Assembly: GCA_023091665.1 (NCBI GenBank)
Contig: JALJCQ010000013.1
Location: 2,666,001 to 2,730,000, forward strand
Reading direction: 5' to 3'
DNA from: Pythium myriotylum
Lineage: Eukaryota; Oomycota; Peronosporomycetes; Pythiales; Pythiaceae
Length of the DNA: 64,000 nt
Part shown: piece after piece, positions 22,320-35,200 of the stretch
Layout: every line of letters starts with the position of its first letter
How positions within the stretch are numbered: the stretch's first letter is position 1
Notes under the pieces: generated by a model
Told to the model about the DNA's origin: nothing
The model's database searches: none
What the model saw: only the letters and a program-made list of their open reading frames with translations
Translations under genes and position numbers: made by a program

Positions 22320-22403
22320 TTTCCTCGCCCACCCAAAAACCCCACATGCGTTCGAATTACCCGTATCCTAACGCAACTGTGTTCCTAACCGCGCCCAACC
22401 CTA

Positions 22404-23871
22404 TTACAGACTGCCCGACTTGGCGTCGCCGGCGAGCTCCTTGAGCGAGCGCTGCGCCGAGCCGCGACGCAGCGGCTTGGGCTGTGAGTCGTGGGGCGCC
22501 CAGCCGATCATGTAGATGACCTGAAACGTCGCGGGCACGGAGCCGTCGTCGTTGGCGTACATGGTCTGGTAGATGGACGCCGCCGCGAGCAGCGAGTCGC
22601 GGGTGGCCGGCCGGCCCCGCGAGAGCACGGCGTTGTTCTCGCCCATCTTCTGGAGATGCTCCATCAGCACGAACGCGTTCGGGTAGTGCACTTCGATGTA
22701 GTCCGTGTCGATGGTGCAGAGCGTGAAGCCTGCGCTCTGGAGCAAGCCGCCAACATCGGGGACGTTGGCGAACGGCGAGATGTGCGGGGAGATGCCTCCT
22801 TGCCGCTCCTGGTCCCCGAGGATGAAAGCGCTCCTGCAACACCAAACGTTGAGTGAGCAGCGCCACGACTGCAGCAAGTGGTCGAGCAGCGCACCGCAAT
22901 TCCTGGAGAGAGTCTCCTCCCAGCATGGCTCCGATAAACACACCATCCGGCTTCAGGCAATCTCGGATCTATGGGGGCGTGTGTTGAGAGGTAGTAGTAG
23001 TTCACAGACACGAACACCGTCAAGGAGAAAGAAGTGCATACCTGTTGGAAAGTGCTCGGCAGGTCGTTGACCCAGTGCAAGCTGAGAGAGCTCATCACGA
23101 GATCGAAGTGATTCGGTGGGAACGGGAGGTACTCCTCGTCAACAGCCACATGCTTTGTATCCACTAAACCAGCAGAACCACCCGACATGAGCCAAACGTC
23201 TCTCCGCTAGAACGCGTCGTGCTCACAGGAATTGACATCCTCGCGCTCCTCGGCCACGTCCCGAAGCAGCAGTTTCTCCGACGAATCGCTCTGTATGAGG
23301 AGCTTGACGCCCCCGAGTCCATCATCCACGCTCAGATTCTTGTAGATGTGGCCACTGCCGCATCCGAGGTCGAGCGCAAGCGGAAACTCCCGGTCGACAT
23401 CCTTTCGAGAGAGAGAGAGAGAGTACGAATAAGTGTGTGTGAGAGAGAGTTGGACATCAGTGGCGATCTGAATGCGCTCACCTCGAGCCGATCGACGAGG
23501 CGGCGCGCGACCTCGTCTTTCAGATACTCGTACTCGTCGCCGTTCGCGAGCGCGGCAATGCTATTCCGCTGTTGGCGCTTGATCGCTGGCTCAAGATCGT
23601 GGGATGAGGACGCATTGAGTTTGCCGTATCCGCAGCAAAGCTCACCTCGATCGAAGATGGCGGGCTGTCCGGACGAAGAGAAGAGACGTCTCGCTCTCGG
23701 GATCGATCGGCGCCCTAGTCGCCACTGCGTCGCCACTGCGTCAGTACCGGCTCTTTGGGCGGGGCGCCACCACGCGCATGCCCCACCGCCATGCTGGTCG
23801 TCGCCATGCTGGGCCTCTCGTGTGCCTTTGGTGCAACCGAGCGAGATGTCCCACAACAGTGTGTGGGCCAA
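22404..23871 (-). CDS. NDUFAF5: NDUFAF5-like mitochondrial complex I assembly factor
   Basis: Six exons (23871-23646, 23585-23482, 23401-23227, 23163-23042, 22968-22895, 22833-22404) encode about 376 residues, compared with 345 in human. NDUFAF5 is a class I SAM-fold enzyme that hydroxylates an arginine of NDUFS7 during early complex I assembly. Hallmarks in order are [29 protein letters not shown], motif [14 protein letters not shown] (about 115-127), [20 protein letters not shown] with [59 protein letters not shown] and the terminal [13 protein letters not shown]. Every intron keeps the frame. The acceptor of intron 1 is the later AG (GAGCCAG), which restores the family sequence. One intron carries a long CT tract. 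The start codon is the least certain point: residues before [11 protein letters not shown] are weak as a targeting peptide, and an unseen upstream exon is possible. Confidence 0.87.
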
Positions 23872-24403
23872 TGGCTGGGTCTTGCATTGTCAATATCACC
23901 CTCTTTGTCCACATTGACTCGTTGTGGTCCATATAGATCCTGATGGTTCCGACTGCATCGGGGTAGGGCCCGCCGGCGGGTTTCTTTCCACCGATCGCCA
24001 TGCATTGGGCGGGCCGAGTGATGGTCGCGCTGGCGCCACGAGGGGGGCGATGGACCATGGGAATCCGTCGAAAGTTCGATATTCGCGAGGGGGGCGACCC
24101 TCCAGAGCGGCGCGATCTTTGTGGGGGGCGGTCTTGATTCGCGTCAGAGAGCAAACGCGCGCGCGGGCGAGAGAGGTCGTCCAGTGAGCGCCGCCAGCAG
24201 CGACAGAGAGCGAGGGAGGCGACGAGCCGAGGCAGTCGCGCGCGTCCGCGGTAGCGAGCGGCAGAGGAATAGCTGCGACTCGCGCACGGCGGCGAGCCGA
24301 CGACCGTGTTGTATTCATTTTTCCATATTCTCACAGAAAACACAAACAGAAATAAGCAGACAAAAAAGAATAGGAGTAGGAGCGAGACCAAGAAGCAAGC
24401 AAG
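23872..24403 (+). promoter_or_regulatory. Upstream region of the giant repeat-protein gene
   Basis: This 532-bp region lies between the divergent NDUFAF5 gene and the giant gene. It is GC-rich until about 24300, then turns A/T-rich. Several frames are open by composition alone; none shows a known domain or splice consistency, so no gene is called here. Confidence 0.4.
24313..24330 (+). promoter_or_regulatory. Oomycete Inr/FPR-like core promoter
   Basis: The sequence ATTCATTTTTCCATATT resembles the oomycete start-site element (TCAYTYY, followed by a CAWTTT-like flanking region). It lies about 75-90 bp before the ATG at 24404, a usual distance. It supports transcription of the giant gene starting here. 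The following A-rich leader (AAAACACAAACAGAAATAAG) looks like a 5' UTR. Confidence 0.5.
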
Positions 24404-26275
24404 ATGATCAAGACCAAGACGCGAGCAGCTCGCATGGCGTGGCGCAAGAAGCGCGCCAGGCTCAGGGCGAGACGCCAACGGAACGCGAGAGCCAGGCAGC
24501 GAGCGAGACGGGCGCGGGCCGCGAGGTCCCAGGACCGCAAGCGCAACGAGGCACTCGCGCAGGCCAAGAGAAGTGCCAGCGTGAGCCAGTTTCTGAGTGA
24601 CTGTGTCACCATGCTGTTCGGGCCAGTCTCTCGGGAGATCCAGGACGTCGGCAGCCCTGAGAAGGGCAAAGATTTACTGGGTGGGGACTCGAGCAGTAAG
24701 CCTACTCCGTTGCACCGCAAATCCGGTCGCCTTGTTGTACAAAAAAAGAAAGACTCGGACGGTGTGACTGATAAGGCTACGACGAAAGCGTCGCCAGAGG
24801 ACAAACTTGCATCGCAAGACGAACCGAAGAGCGGAGAAGCCACGTTCAAATCTCTACTGTTATCGCTGTCGTTCATCCTGAATATCTGCTTTGCCATGCT
24901 GATCGGGCCGGTTTGTCGCAAGACAAGCGATGTCGGTGGGGCTGTGGAAAGTAAGGGCGCTGTAGAAACAAAGCATGACTCGGAGGGTGTGGAAAGTAAG
25001 GGCGCTGTGGAAACGAAGAATGAATCGGAGGCTGTGGAAAGTAAGGGCGCTGCAGAATCAAAGCATGACTCGGAGGCTGTGGAAAGTAAGGGCGCTGTGG
25101 AAACGAAGAATGACTCGGAGGCTGTGGCTGATGAGACTACGACGAAAGCGTCGCCCGAGAGCAAACTTGCATCGCAAGACGAAGCAAAGAGCGGAGAAGC
25201 CACGTTCAAATCTTTACTATTGTTTCTGCCGCTGATGCTGAGTCTACTGGTCGCCATGTTGCTCGGGCCAGTTCGTTGCAAGGCAAACGATGTCGGTGTG
25301 GCTGTGGAAAGTAAGGGCGCTGTGGAAACAAAGAATTACTCGGACGTTGTGACTGAGAAGGCTACGACGAAAGCGTTACCCGAGGGCAAACAGGCATCGG
25401 AAGAGGAGGCGAAGAGCGAAGAACTCACCTTCGTGTCTGCGGTGATGTCGCTACTCTATGCACGTAAAGAAGCGACCTCGACCCCCAAAGATGTGTGTGG
25501 ACGGATTGGTGCTCTTCTGCTTACGTTATACGTCTGTGTGGAGGAGGATACACTGGCGTCATCTGATGCAATTGGGTGGGTTTTTGCACTGATTTTGACA
25601 TCAGCACTCTTCACTGCCTTGAGATTCACAACTTCGCGAGATTTGAGCGGGTGGGTTGTGTCGTACGTCTTCACTGAACTGAGAATATCAGAGCTGCTGG
25701 GTCGCCTAGGGTGGCTTCTAACGCTGATTTCAGCCTCTTTACTGTTCTTGGTGATCTTGTTCGAGGAACCATTGGCGAGAAGTGCTTCGAACAGTGGTGA
25801 ACATCGAGTAAAAGTGGCTAAAAGAGCGCCGAATGCTGTTCCGTATGGTCGTCGATGGGAGAAGTCGAGTATCTTTCGGTTTTTCACAGCGCATTTCTGG
25901 CGACCTCAGACTCAACAACGGAGTCGACGTCGGAACCTCGTACCCGTTCCTAAGCGATTGAGACTCACAAGTCTACATGGCGCTCCTACCTCGAGTGAAA
26001 TTGATTCCAGTGCACTCTATCCCAGTGTCGAATGGGTCTCACTTGTGTTAACATTTCTCGCAGTCCCAACGACGGCAAGTTCTGCTTTCTGTTGCGGAAT
26101 TCGCAAGTGGCTTGGTGTGCTGTTAATGGTGGCGCTATTGTCAATCGTGTTGACAACTCATCTACTCCCATTCAAAGAAGTGATCGCTTCGCATCCATTG
26201 CGTGCTGCCCCAACAGCCGCAGTTGTGATAACTGCTTCATTGACCCCAGTAGTGGCCTTGCCATCGTACATGAGA
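24404..26275 (+). other. N-terminal basic and multi-hydrophobic region of the giant protein
   Basis: Residues 1-60 are extremely Arg/Lys/Ala rich. Hydrophobic stretches follow at about 148-170, 268-290, 366-380, 389-408, 435-454, 543-563, 571-589 and 602-620; several are long enough to cross a membrane. The segment FKSLLLxLxxxLxxxxAMLxGPVxxK occurs twice, at a 360-bp offset (24844 and 25204), and a weaker third copy (TMLFGPVSREIQDVG) lies at about 24610. This suggests that membrane modules were duplicated. Topology cannot be fixed, but the PSI region that follows should be lumenal or outside. Confidence 0.55.
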
Positions 26276-29200
26276 GATCCGAACTGCTCTCAGTACTCTC
26301 CTCCGTCAAACTCGAAGTACTGGTCTGCGATGAAACACTGCAATAGATGTGCAACAGATCCGCGCTGCGGCTACTGTCATTCCACGATGACTTGTGACAT
26401 GGGAGGCCCAGCGTATCCGAATTATGGCTCCTGTCCGGATTGGTACTTCGAACCTAACAAGTGTCCAATCCCGCCCACATGCGAGCTGATCTATGAATGC
26501 AGCACGTGCTCCAGTAATCCGAGCTGCGTGTGGTGTGCGAGTGATCAATCATGCATGGCTGTAGAAGATGCCGTTGGCTCTTCTTGTAGTTCGGTCGTCG
26601 CCCAGCCGCCTTGCCCGAATGTCATCATTCCAGGTACGCAACTTGTCGTTCTTGTCTCCAATGGTACACTGACGCGTTTTTTAATACAAATGTTGTTACT
26701 GCAGAAACAATCGTTACTGGAAATGTTGAAGTGCGACAAGATGTACCTACTATTGGAGGAGGCGTGAAGATCACAGGGATCACACTGACCCGTTTCAGGT
26801 ACCGTACTGTGATCAACTCTTCTGTTGTCGATGTCCAGTCTGGAGGAGCTATCACCCTGAGGGCTGGAAATGATTCTCGTTTCAATATGCCTGGCTTTGA
26901 AGTTAAAGTGTCGGGCGGTGATGGACTTCATGAGAATAGAGGCAAAGGAGGCAACGTGACCCTTGTTGGTGGCAATGGCTATGGCCAGCTGAACTACGAT
27001 GACTCGGTAACGGGTGGAGGTGTGAATCTCGTGGGCGGTAACTCGAGCGTGGGTAAAGGTGGCAACGTTTATTTGAAAGGAGGTGAGGGTAGCCGTACCG
27101 GAGGATCTATTCGGCTTGAATCTGGTGGTGGATCTCAATCACCTACTGGTGATATCGAGTTGAAGACCCCGTCGTACAAGATAGATGCTATTCGCCTTCG
27201 TGGTGGGAGTATTAACCTGCTGACAGGAGATACAGACAGAGCTCCATCCGGAAACATTGCTCTCGGTACTGGAAGCTCTGCAAGTCGTGCTGGTAATATT
27301 TCGTTGACACCTGGTTCTTCAAACAATGCCCAAGGGGGCGACGTAACATTATCAGCAGGGTCGTCTGGAGGTGATTTCGCTGGAGGAAGTCTTTCCGTAT
27401 CATCGGGGGGCTCTTCAGGTCAAACGACTGGTATGCTTAGCTTCACGACTTCCTCTGGCGGAGACACCACTGCCAGCGGTGATATTGTGATCAGGACCGG
27501 TGCCACAGATGGCCAGTCCAGCGGTGGTGTTCATGTGTCCAGTGGAAACTCTGCTGCAGGCCAAGCAGGATCACTTACAGCACAGGCCGGTGAAAGTGGT
27601 GCTTCAAGTGGAGCCGCCGCTGTTTTTAAAGCTGGTAGTTCCTCAGGTGGGGGTGGAGTCGGTGGGACTGCGACGGTCCAAGGTGGAAATGGTATGAGTT
27701 CCGAACAATCAGCCGGCGGAGGCGTAAAGCTTATTGGTGGAGTTAGTTCAGGAACTTCTCAATCATCTACAGCTGGAGGAATTGAACTGGTTGGAGGCAG
27801 GGCCATCGGTGGCCCGGGTGGATCGATCAATCTGACATCTGGGCTCAGCAACTCCACAAGAAGTGGATCTATTCGCATAGTTACGTCCAGCTCTACAACT
27901 GTCAGCGGGAACATCTCGGTGGCTGTTGGCGACGGTGCAGCGAGTGGTGGGGCTGTGTCAATCGCATCTGGAGACACAAGTGGTGGCATTGCGGGGGGAA
28001 TTGAGCTCAACGGTGGTGGAGCATCTGGTGGTGCCGGCGGTGACGTTCGCATAAGAGGTGGTACGAGCACATCTGGAAGTGGGGGCTCAATATCTTTCAC
28101 ATCTGGTACCAGTAAGGAGAAACATTCGGGTACTGCGAGTTTCTCGACTGCTCCAAGCACCCAAGGAAGTGGTTCTGGAAAGATCACTTTGAGTAGTGGT
28201 CCAGCATCCGAAGGCTCGTCTGGTTCATTAGCAATATCGAGTGGTCAAACAAGGACTGGGGTCTCAGGTGATGTAATTCTCGCGTCTGGATCTTCAATTA
28301 CTGGATCACCAGGAGAGGTGGCAATTGTTGCTGGGGATGTGTCGGGACCAGCAGGTATCGGTGGTCAGGTTTCTCTTTCTGCAGGAGCTGGGCTGTCCTC
28401 CAATGCAGGTGTCGGTGGGAATGTTGAAATCGTTGGAGGCGAAGGCCGTGGGTTGCACTCCGATCCGTTGGGTGAAGGTCATGGCGGTACAATCAAGGTT
28501 GCTGGTGGAAAGGCCACTGATGGAGAAGGAGGGATCGTCGATATTCAAGGCGGTAAAAGCGATTCAAGTACGGGAGGCGGAGTCTCGCTAGCCAGTGGTG
28601 CAACATCATCGGGGAGGTCAGGAATCATCAGAATTACCTCGAGCGATTCTCCTGGCCTTGGAGGAAGTGGTGATCTAGTTCTTTCAACTGGCCATGCCTC
28701 GAGCGGAGTGGCAGGATCCATCTCGTTGAACACTGGCGTGTCAAATAACCGCGCAGGCAGCATCAACATTATTGTTAATACTAACTCGGTTGGAGATGGC
28801 GGACCAATAACTCTGGCCTCCGGATCAAGCACGAGCCCAGCTACCGCAGGAGGAACTGTGTCTATAGCAGGAGGAAAAGGTCTAAGCGAGAATGCTGGTA
28901 ACGGAGGTGATGGTGGTGATGTCGCGATTACTGGTGGGGAGTCGAGGGGCCTGTCGGGGCGTGACAAAGGGGGCTCGCTGACAGCTCGTGGTGGAAATGC
29001 TGCTCAAGGTTCAGGGGGTGGCCTCCACTTTGCATCCGGCTCAAGTGCAGAGAAGAATAGTGGCGCAGTCGAAATCGGATCTGCCGTGTCAGGACGAAAC
29101 GGAATGAGTGGAGAAATGACGCTGTCTACCGGTATGAGCCGGAACGGAAACACAGGCCAGTTGACTCTTTCAACTGGTAAGGCAATCGATGGCAAAGGTG

Positions 29201-32200
29201 GACACATCATTATCGGTGTTGGCGATGGAGATTACTATGATGGTGGAAATGCCCGGTTGTCTGCTGGTATGAGTTCTGCCCCCGGATATTCAGGTGGCAA
29301 GGTGACCGTGGAAGGTGGCCTGGGTTCCGCTACCCACACGACCGACGGTGGAAGCGGTGGTGATGCCGAGATCCGCGGTGGTGAGGCAAGAGGTGGTAAC
29401 GCCGAAGATAGTGGTGGCGACGTCATTGTTAATGGTGGTCCCGCTGTTAGTGGATACGGAGGCTCAATCGTCTTATCGAGTGGTGTCAGTGCGTCTGCTT
29501 CAAGCGGTTCGATAGTTATTGGTACTTCTGACTCTGGTCCGCAAGGGGTGAGTGGGGCTATTGTCTTGTCCACAGGAGAGTCCAGAGCAGGTGACAGTGG
29601 CGCAGTTTCTATCGTGACTGGTCCCGCCAAAGGTGGCGCTGGTGGACAGATTGAAATTCGTGGTGGGATGGGCGAGCTAAATGAAGGCAGCCCTGTTATC
29701 GTTGAGGCCGGGAGCACCAGCGACTCGAAGACTGGAGGTTACTTCATTTTGCAGACTGGAGAGAGCTTAAAAACTTCCAGCGGTGATGGCAGTTTTAAGA
29801 CCGCGAACTCTGGGGCAGCCGGAGTTAGCGGTGGTCTGGCGCTTGGGACCGGAACTTCTACTGCTGGAACTAGTGGTGCAATCGTTTTCTCGACAGGAAC
29901 TGCAACTGGTGGTAGCGGGGGTAATATCCTCGCCATTGCTGGTACTGGGAATCAAGGTGACGGAGGGGATGTAGACATTACTGCAGGAGAGACCTCGGCC
30001 CGCCAAGCAACAGGTGGAACTGTTACCGTCACTGGTGGTGAAGGCTCCAATACATTTTATGGCAACGGTGGAGATGGCGGCAAGGCGAAATTAGTTGGTG
30101 GTGCATCTCAAGGTGGAAATCCGTCAGATAAAGGCGGCGAAATCAGTTTCGAAGGCGGATTTGCGAAGAGAGGTCGTGGTGGCGGTATCACTGGGCAAAC
30201 GGGTTTCAGTGAGTTGGGGTCGAGTGGTCATGTGGATATGAGCACATCGAACGCAGGCGCACGGGGCACCAGTGGCTCGATTAGTCTGAGCACAGGATCA
30301 TCTACTGCCGGCGACACGGGGGAAATCACCCTCAAATCAGGTGATGCGATTGCTGGGAAGGGTGGTTTCATAGATGCATCCGTTGGTCTAGGTCAGCGTG
30401 GAGTAGGCGGAGATGTCAGCCTTTCTGCAGGGACCACTCAAGATAAGTCTACAGGAGGGTCGATAGTTTTGACGACTGGTGGCTCTCTCCAGACCACGAG
30501 TGGCAACACAGTTGTGCAGACCCAGAACTCGGGGTCAAGCGGAGGATCGGGCTCGATATCTTTAAACACCGGGAAGACAACATCCACCAACTCTGGCGTG
30601 ATAATGCTTAGCACGGGGGCAGCAACAAAAGGTCACGGTGGCGATGTCATGCTGTCTGTCGGGCCAGGAAATCGTGGTGATGGAGGTGACGCGAATATCA
30701 CTGCTGGTGACAGTTCTGGTAAGCTTATATTCTGTAACGCTTTTTGGATGTTCGGTTACTGACCCATGGCGTCATGCAGAACCTGCTTCATCGGGAGGTA
30801 TGGTTAGTCTCCGTGCTGGGACTGGAACCAGCCTGAATACAATGAACGGTGGAGATGGCGGGGCCGCTAAGGTTTTCGGAGGCGAGGCCAAAGGCGGCAA
30901 CTCGCGAAAGGATGTAGGAGGGTTGGTTCATGTTGAGGGTGGGACAGCAGTAGCATCGACTGGTGGAAAGATTGAGATTTATTCCGGAGAAGGTAAATCG
31001 ACTTCAAGTGGTGACGCTGAGATACAGACAGCCAACTCAGGAAAAGCTGGTGTGTCTGGTGCAATGCTCGTTCGTACGGGTAACGCTACTCAGGGAGGCG
31101 CTTCTGGTTCCGTCAGCTTGCTCACTGGTAACTCAAAGGGGGGATCGGGTGGCGATATCAACCTTGGTAGTGGCTGGGGTTACAAAGGGCCTGGTGGGAA
31201 CGTGTTTATCTCCGCTGGCGAGACCTGGGAATCTGGATATGCAGGCGGTGCGATATCTCTGACTGCGGGTCTAGGAAACAGCAGGGTCAAGACTGGGGGC
31301 GGTAAAGGCGGCGCTGTGTCTGTCACTGGGGGTGAAGGCTACGGTGGTTCGGATAGCGACAACGGTGGCATAGTTAGCATTCAAGGTGGCCCAGCTAATG
31401 GCGGAACAGGTGGCGCTATTGAGATGATCTCGGGTTCCAGTTCGAAGGCGTCCAGCGGACCCATGAACATATCGACTCCTAACGCTGGCTACAGTGGTGT
31501 AAGCGGCAACATCAACTCTCAGACAGGCAGAAGCACGAAAGGTGATTCGGGGGGATACATTCTTCGAACAGGTGATGCCGTTGGTGGTCGAAGTGGCTCG
31601 ATCGACGCCTCAGGAGGAAAGAGCATGTCTTCAAGTGGTGGCGACATAAAACTCACTGGTGGCTCGACCAGCGCAGCGCGTCAAAGTGGAGGCGATGTCT
31701 TCGTCACTTCTGGATTTAGTGATGTCTCTAACAGTGGATCTGTGAACATCGCGACGGACGCTTCTGGTCGAGCTGGAGTCAGCGGCAGTGTGCGAGCAAA
31801 TACAGGGCCCGCTCAGGCAGGTGATTCTGGATCAATCAATTTATGGACCGGATCGTCTGTCGGGGGTCATGGAGGCAATATTGAAGCGATGGTAGGTACC
31901 GGTTCCTCAGGTGACGGAGGAAGCGTGGCTGTTCGCGCTGGTGAAGCGACAGCTTCCGCCTCGACTGGTGGATCCGTCAACATCGAAGCCGGTCGAGGCA
32001 GCAGTCGAGACACTAAAGATGGTGGCAACGGCGGAGATGTCTTCGTTTCAGGTGGTAACGCCGATGGCATGAGTAGATCGCTCGACCCAGGAGGTTCTAT
32101 CAACCTCACAGGAGGGAAAGCTGTCGGTTCAACGGGTGGAGCAATCCGTCTTACTTCTGGAAATGCAACTTGGTCCACGAGCGGACATGTTGTTATTGGA

Positions 32201-35200
32201 ACTGGAGATTCTACCCAAACGTTAAGTGCATCCTCGGGGACTGTGAATATCACTACAGGTCAGGCAGTGAACGAGAATGCTGGCTCAATTAACTTGCGAA
32301 CTGGGAAAGCATCCTCGGGTACGAGTGGTGACATCAACGTCAGAGGAGGACCAAGCGCCAAAGGTGCAGCAAATGTGAATGTCCAGGGCGGATTCACATC
32401 GTCAAGCAAGGGCGGATACGTGTTAGTCACCTCAGGTTACTCCCCAAGCGGCAGTAGTGGAGATGTTGAAGTAAGCTCAAACCGTGGCGGCTCGGGGGCA
32501 GGAAGCGGAGGAGTTAACATTTACACTGGAACTTCACGTGGAGGATCTTCCGGCTCGATGAATATTTCAACCGGTGCATCCCAATCTGGCAATGGCGGGG
32601 ATGTATCCATCACGGTTGGTGGGGGGTCGACTGGACGAGGAGGAGCTGTGCTCGTTTCTGCAGGATCGACGACTGCCACGGAAGGAGGTGGAAATGTGGA
32701 AGTCTCTTCTGGGGCAAGCTCCTCAACTGGAAGTGGCGACCTCAAATTTCAGACTGCTAACGCTGGGAAATCGGGCAAATCGGGTAGTGTATCCGTGAGC
32801 ACTGGTGGCTCCACTGGATCTCCAGGGTCTGGTAATATCACTATGAGCACAGGCGACGCAGATCATGGAAGTGGTGGAAACATAACTATCGTAATTGGGG
32901 TTGCGCAGATCGGTAGCGGTGGAAATGTTTCTGTTTCAGCCGGTAACTCACTTGCTTCTTCCACTCAAGGGGGTTCTATTCACCTCATGGCTGGTGGTGG
33001 CCTCAGCTCGGATGACAAGAATGGTGGTGATGGTGGAAGTATTGAGGTTTCCGGGGGTTCTGCTCGAGGTACGAATGCGGATCTTGATGTCGGCGGTGAA
33101 ATTGTCGTCAAGGGTGGGGATGCTGCCAAGTCCAGCGGTGGCTCTGTGTCCATTTCCTCTGGTACCTCGTCAGTGACTTCGAGTGGCTCTCTCGCCTTGG
33201 CGACAAGTGATTCAGCAAGCAGCGGTGCCAGCGGATATGTCGCCATCCAGACCGGTTCAACTCAAACTGGTGTTTCTGGTTCAATCGGAATTGAAACAGG
33301 TGATTCTATGTCAGGAACTGCCGGCAGTATCAACGCTTTTGTCGGTATGGGCCATGACGCGAACGGTGGAAATGTCTCGATTTCAGCTGGCGCAACCACT
33401 GCATCTGGTGGTATCGGTGGTTCAATCGGTCTTATATCAGGCAGCAATCACCCTGGGATAAGTGGTCAGGTGACTGTGACGACAGCTCCTGCTGATACGA
33501 CAGGATCTTCGGGAGCAATTTCAATTGGGACGGGCTTGGCCCCAGCTGGTACCGCTGGTTCGATCCTCCTTGAGACTGGAAAGCAAGGGTCGGGTGATGG
33601 CGGTAACATTCAGTTGCTTGGTGGAGAATCGTCCTCGGGCAATGGACCGTCGATTGAACTTGCCGCTGGGTCCTCATCAGCACCAAAAGAAGGAAGAGGC
33701 GGGGATGTGCTGCTTCGTGCCGGTAGTGGATTGAGCACTGATTCGTCGGGAGGTGGTCGAGGTGGTTCTGTTGATTTGGCTGCGGGATCTAGCAGTGGTG
33801 GGTCTAGCACAACAGACGTCGGAGGATCAATAAGGGTAACTGGTGGGTCGGCGGTTGGCGCCTCTGGTGGATCTATCAGTATCGCCAGCGGAGTAAATCC
33901 CACATCTTCTAGTGGTGACGTGGTCGTTCAATCGCATGATGCCCTCAATGGCGGAAGCAGCGGGTCCGTGAATCTCAGCACTGGTGATGCACGTGGTGAT
34001 GTTGGCACTCTTACGATCGCGACTGGGTCTTCGTCGTCTGCTGGCGCAGGTAACATCACGGTTTCAAGTGGGAGTTCCAAAGGTGGTTACTCGGGATCTA
34101 TTCACTTGGAGACAGGCACTTCGGATACTGGGATAGTGGGCTCAGTCTCAATCAAGACAGCTGACTCAGTCGGCGCTGCTGGTGGAAATCTCGTGGTAAG
34201 TTTGGGAGAGAACCGTGGGAATATCTCGATGTCAGGGGGATCAGCGGCAAGCGGTAGCGGGGGCTCGGTCTCGTTAACTTCCGGTGCGAGTCGGGAAATG
34301 ACAGGCCTCATTTCGCTGATGACTTCTCAGTCAGCATCTGGGTACACTGGTGACATCAGCTTCAGTACAGGCGAGTCTATGACGAAGCCAACTGGAGATA
34401 TTATCGGCACAACCGGTTCATCTGGTGAGACTGCTGGCTCAATAACTCTCGCTGTGGGTGTGTCAGGAGACCGTGATGGGGGAAAGGTGACCCTTACTGG
34501 CGGTAACTCCACTGGAATTGTTGGTCGTGGTGGAGATGCAGGTGTTCAGGCTGGCAGCGGAGGAGCCGGAATTGGTGGCAGCGCTTCATTCCTTGGCGGA
34601 GACAGCGTTAGCAGCGATGGTGGCACTGTTGCCATCGCCTCCGGTGGAAGTACTCTTGGTAACGGTGGGACTTTGAGACTTGTCTCTGGACAGAGTAAGA
34701 CGGGAGCAAGCGGTAACGCAGAGCTGAAAACATCCGACGCATTTTCTGGTCAAAGCGGAAGTATAAGCCTCTCAACTGGTGCTACGTCTGGAGGGACGTC
34801 TGGAGGAATATTATTGCGCACAGGAAATTCCTCTACTGGGGCGATTGGAGCTATAGTCCTGTCTGCTGGATCTGGCACATCCAACTCAGCAGGTCAGGTT
34901 CTATTAACCGGTGGAAGCAATGACGCTGGTAATGGTGGTGATCTAGTTCTGAAGTCCGGTGCTGGTCAGTCTGGTGGTTCCGTTTCGATCCAATCTGGAG
35001 GTGGCAGCAGCCGTGGCAGTGGGGTGACAGCCATTGGTAGTGGAGACCAGTCTATCGGCTCGTCAGGAGCTGTTGAAGTGTCTTCAGGGAGTTCACCTGG
35101 TCCGTCGGGCGCTGTCGATATAACATCAGGCACCTCTGATACTGTTCCCGGCGCACTCACGTTGCGCGGTGGTTTCAGCACCAGTGAAGCAGGCAGCCAA

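Noticed and set aside
23924..24600. Short Arg/Gly-rich frames between NDUFAF5 and the giant gene
   Set aside because: They arise from GC-rich composition and show neither splicing logic nor a domain.
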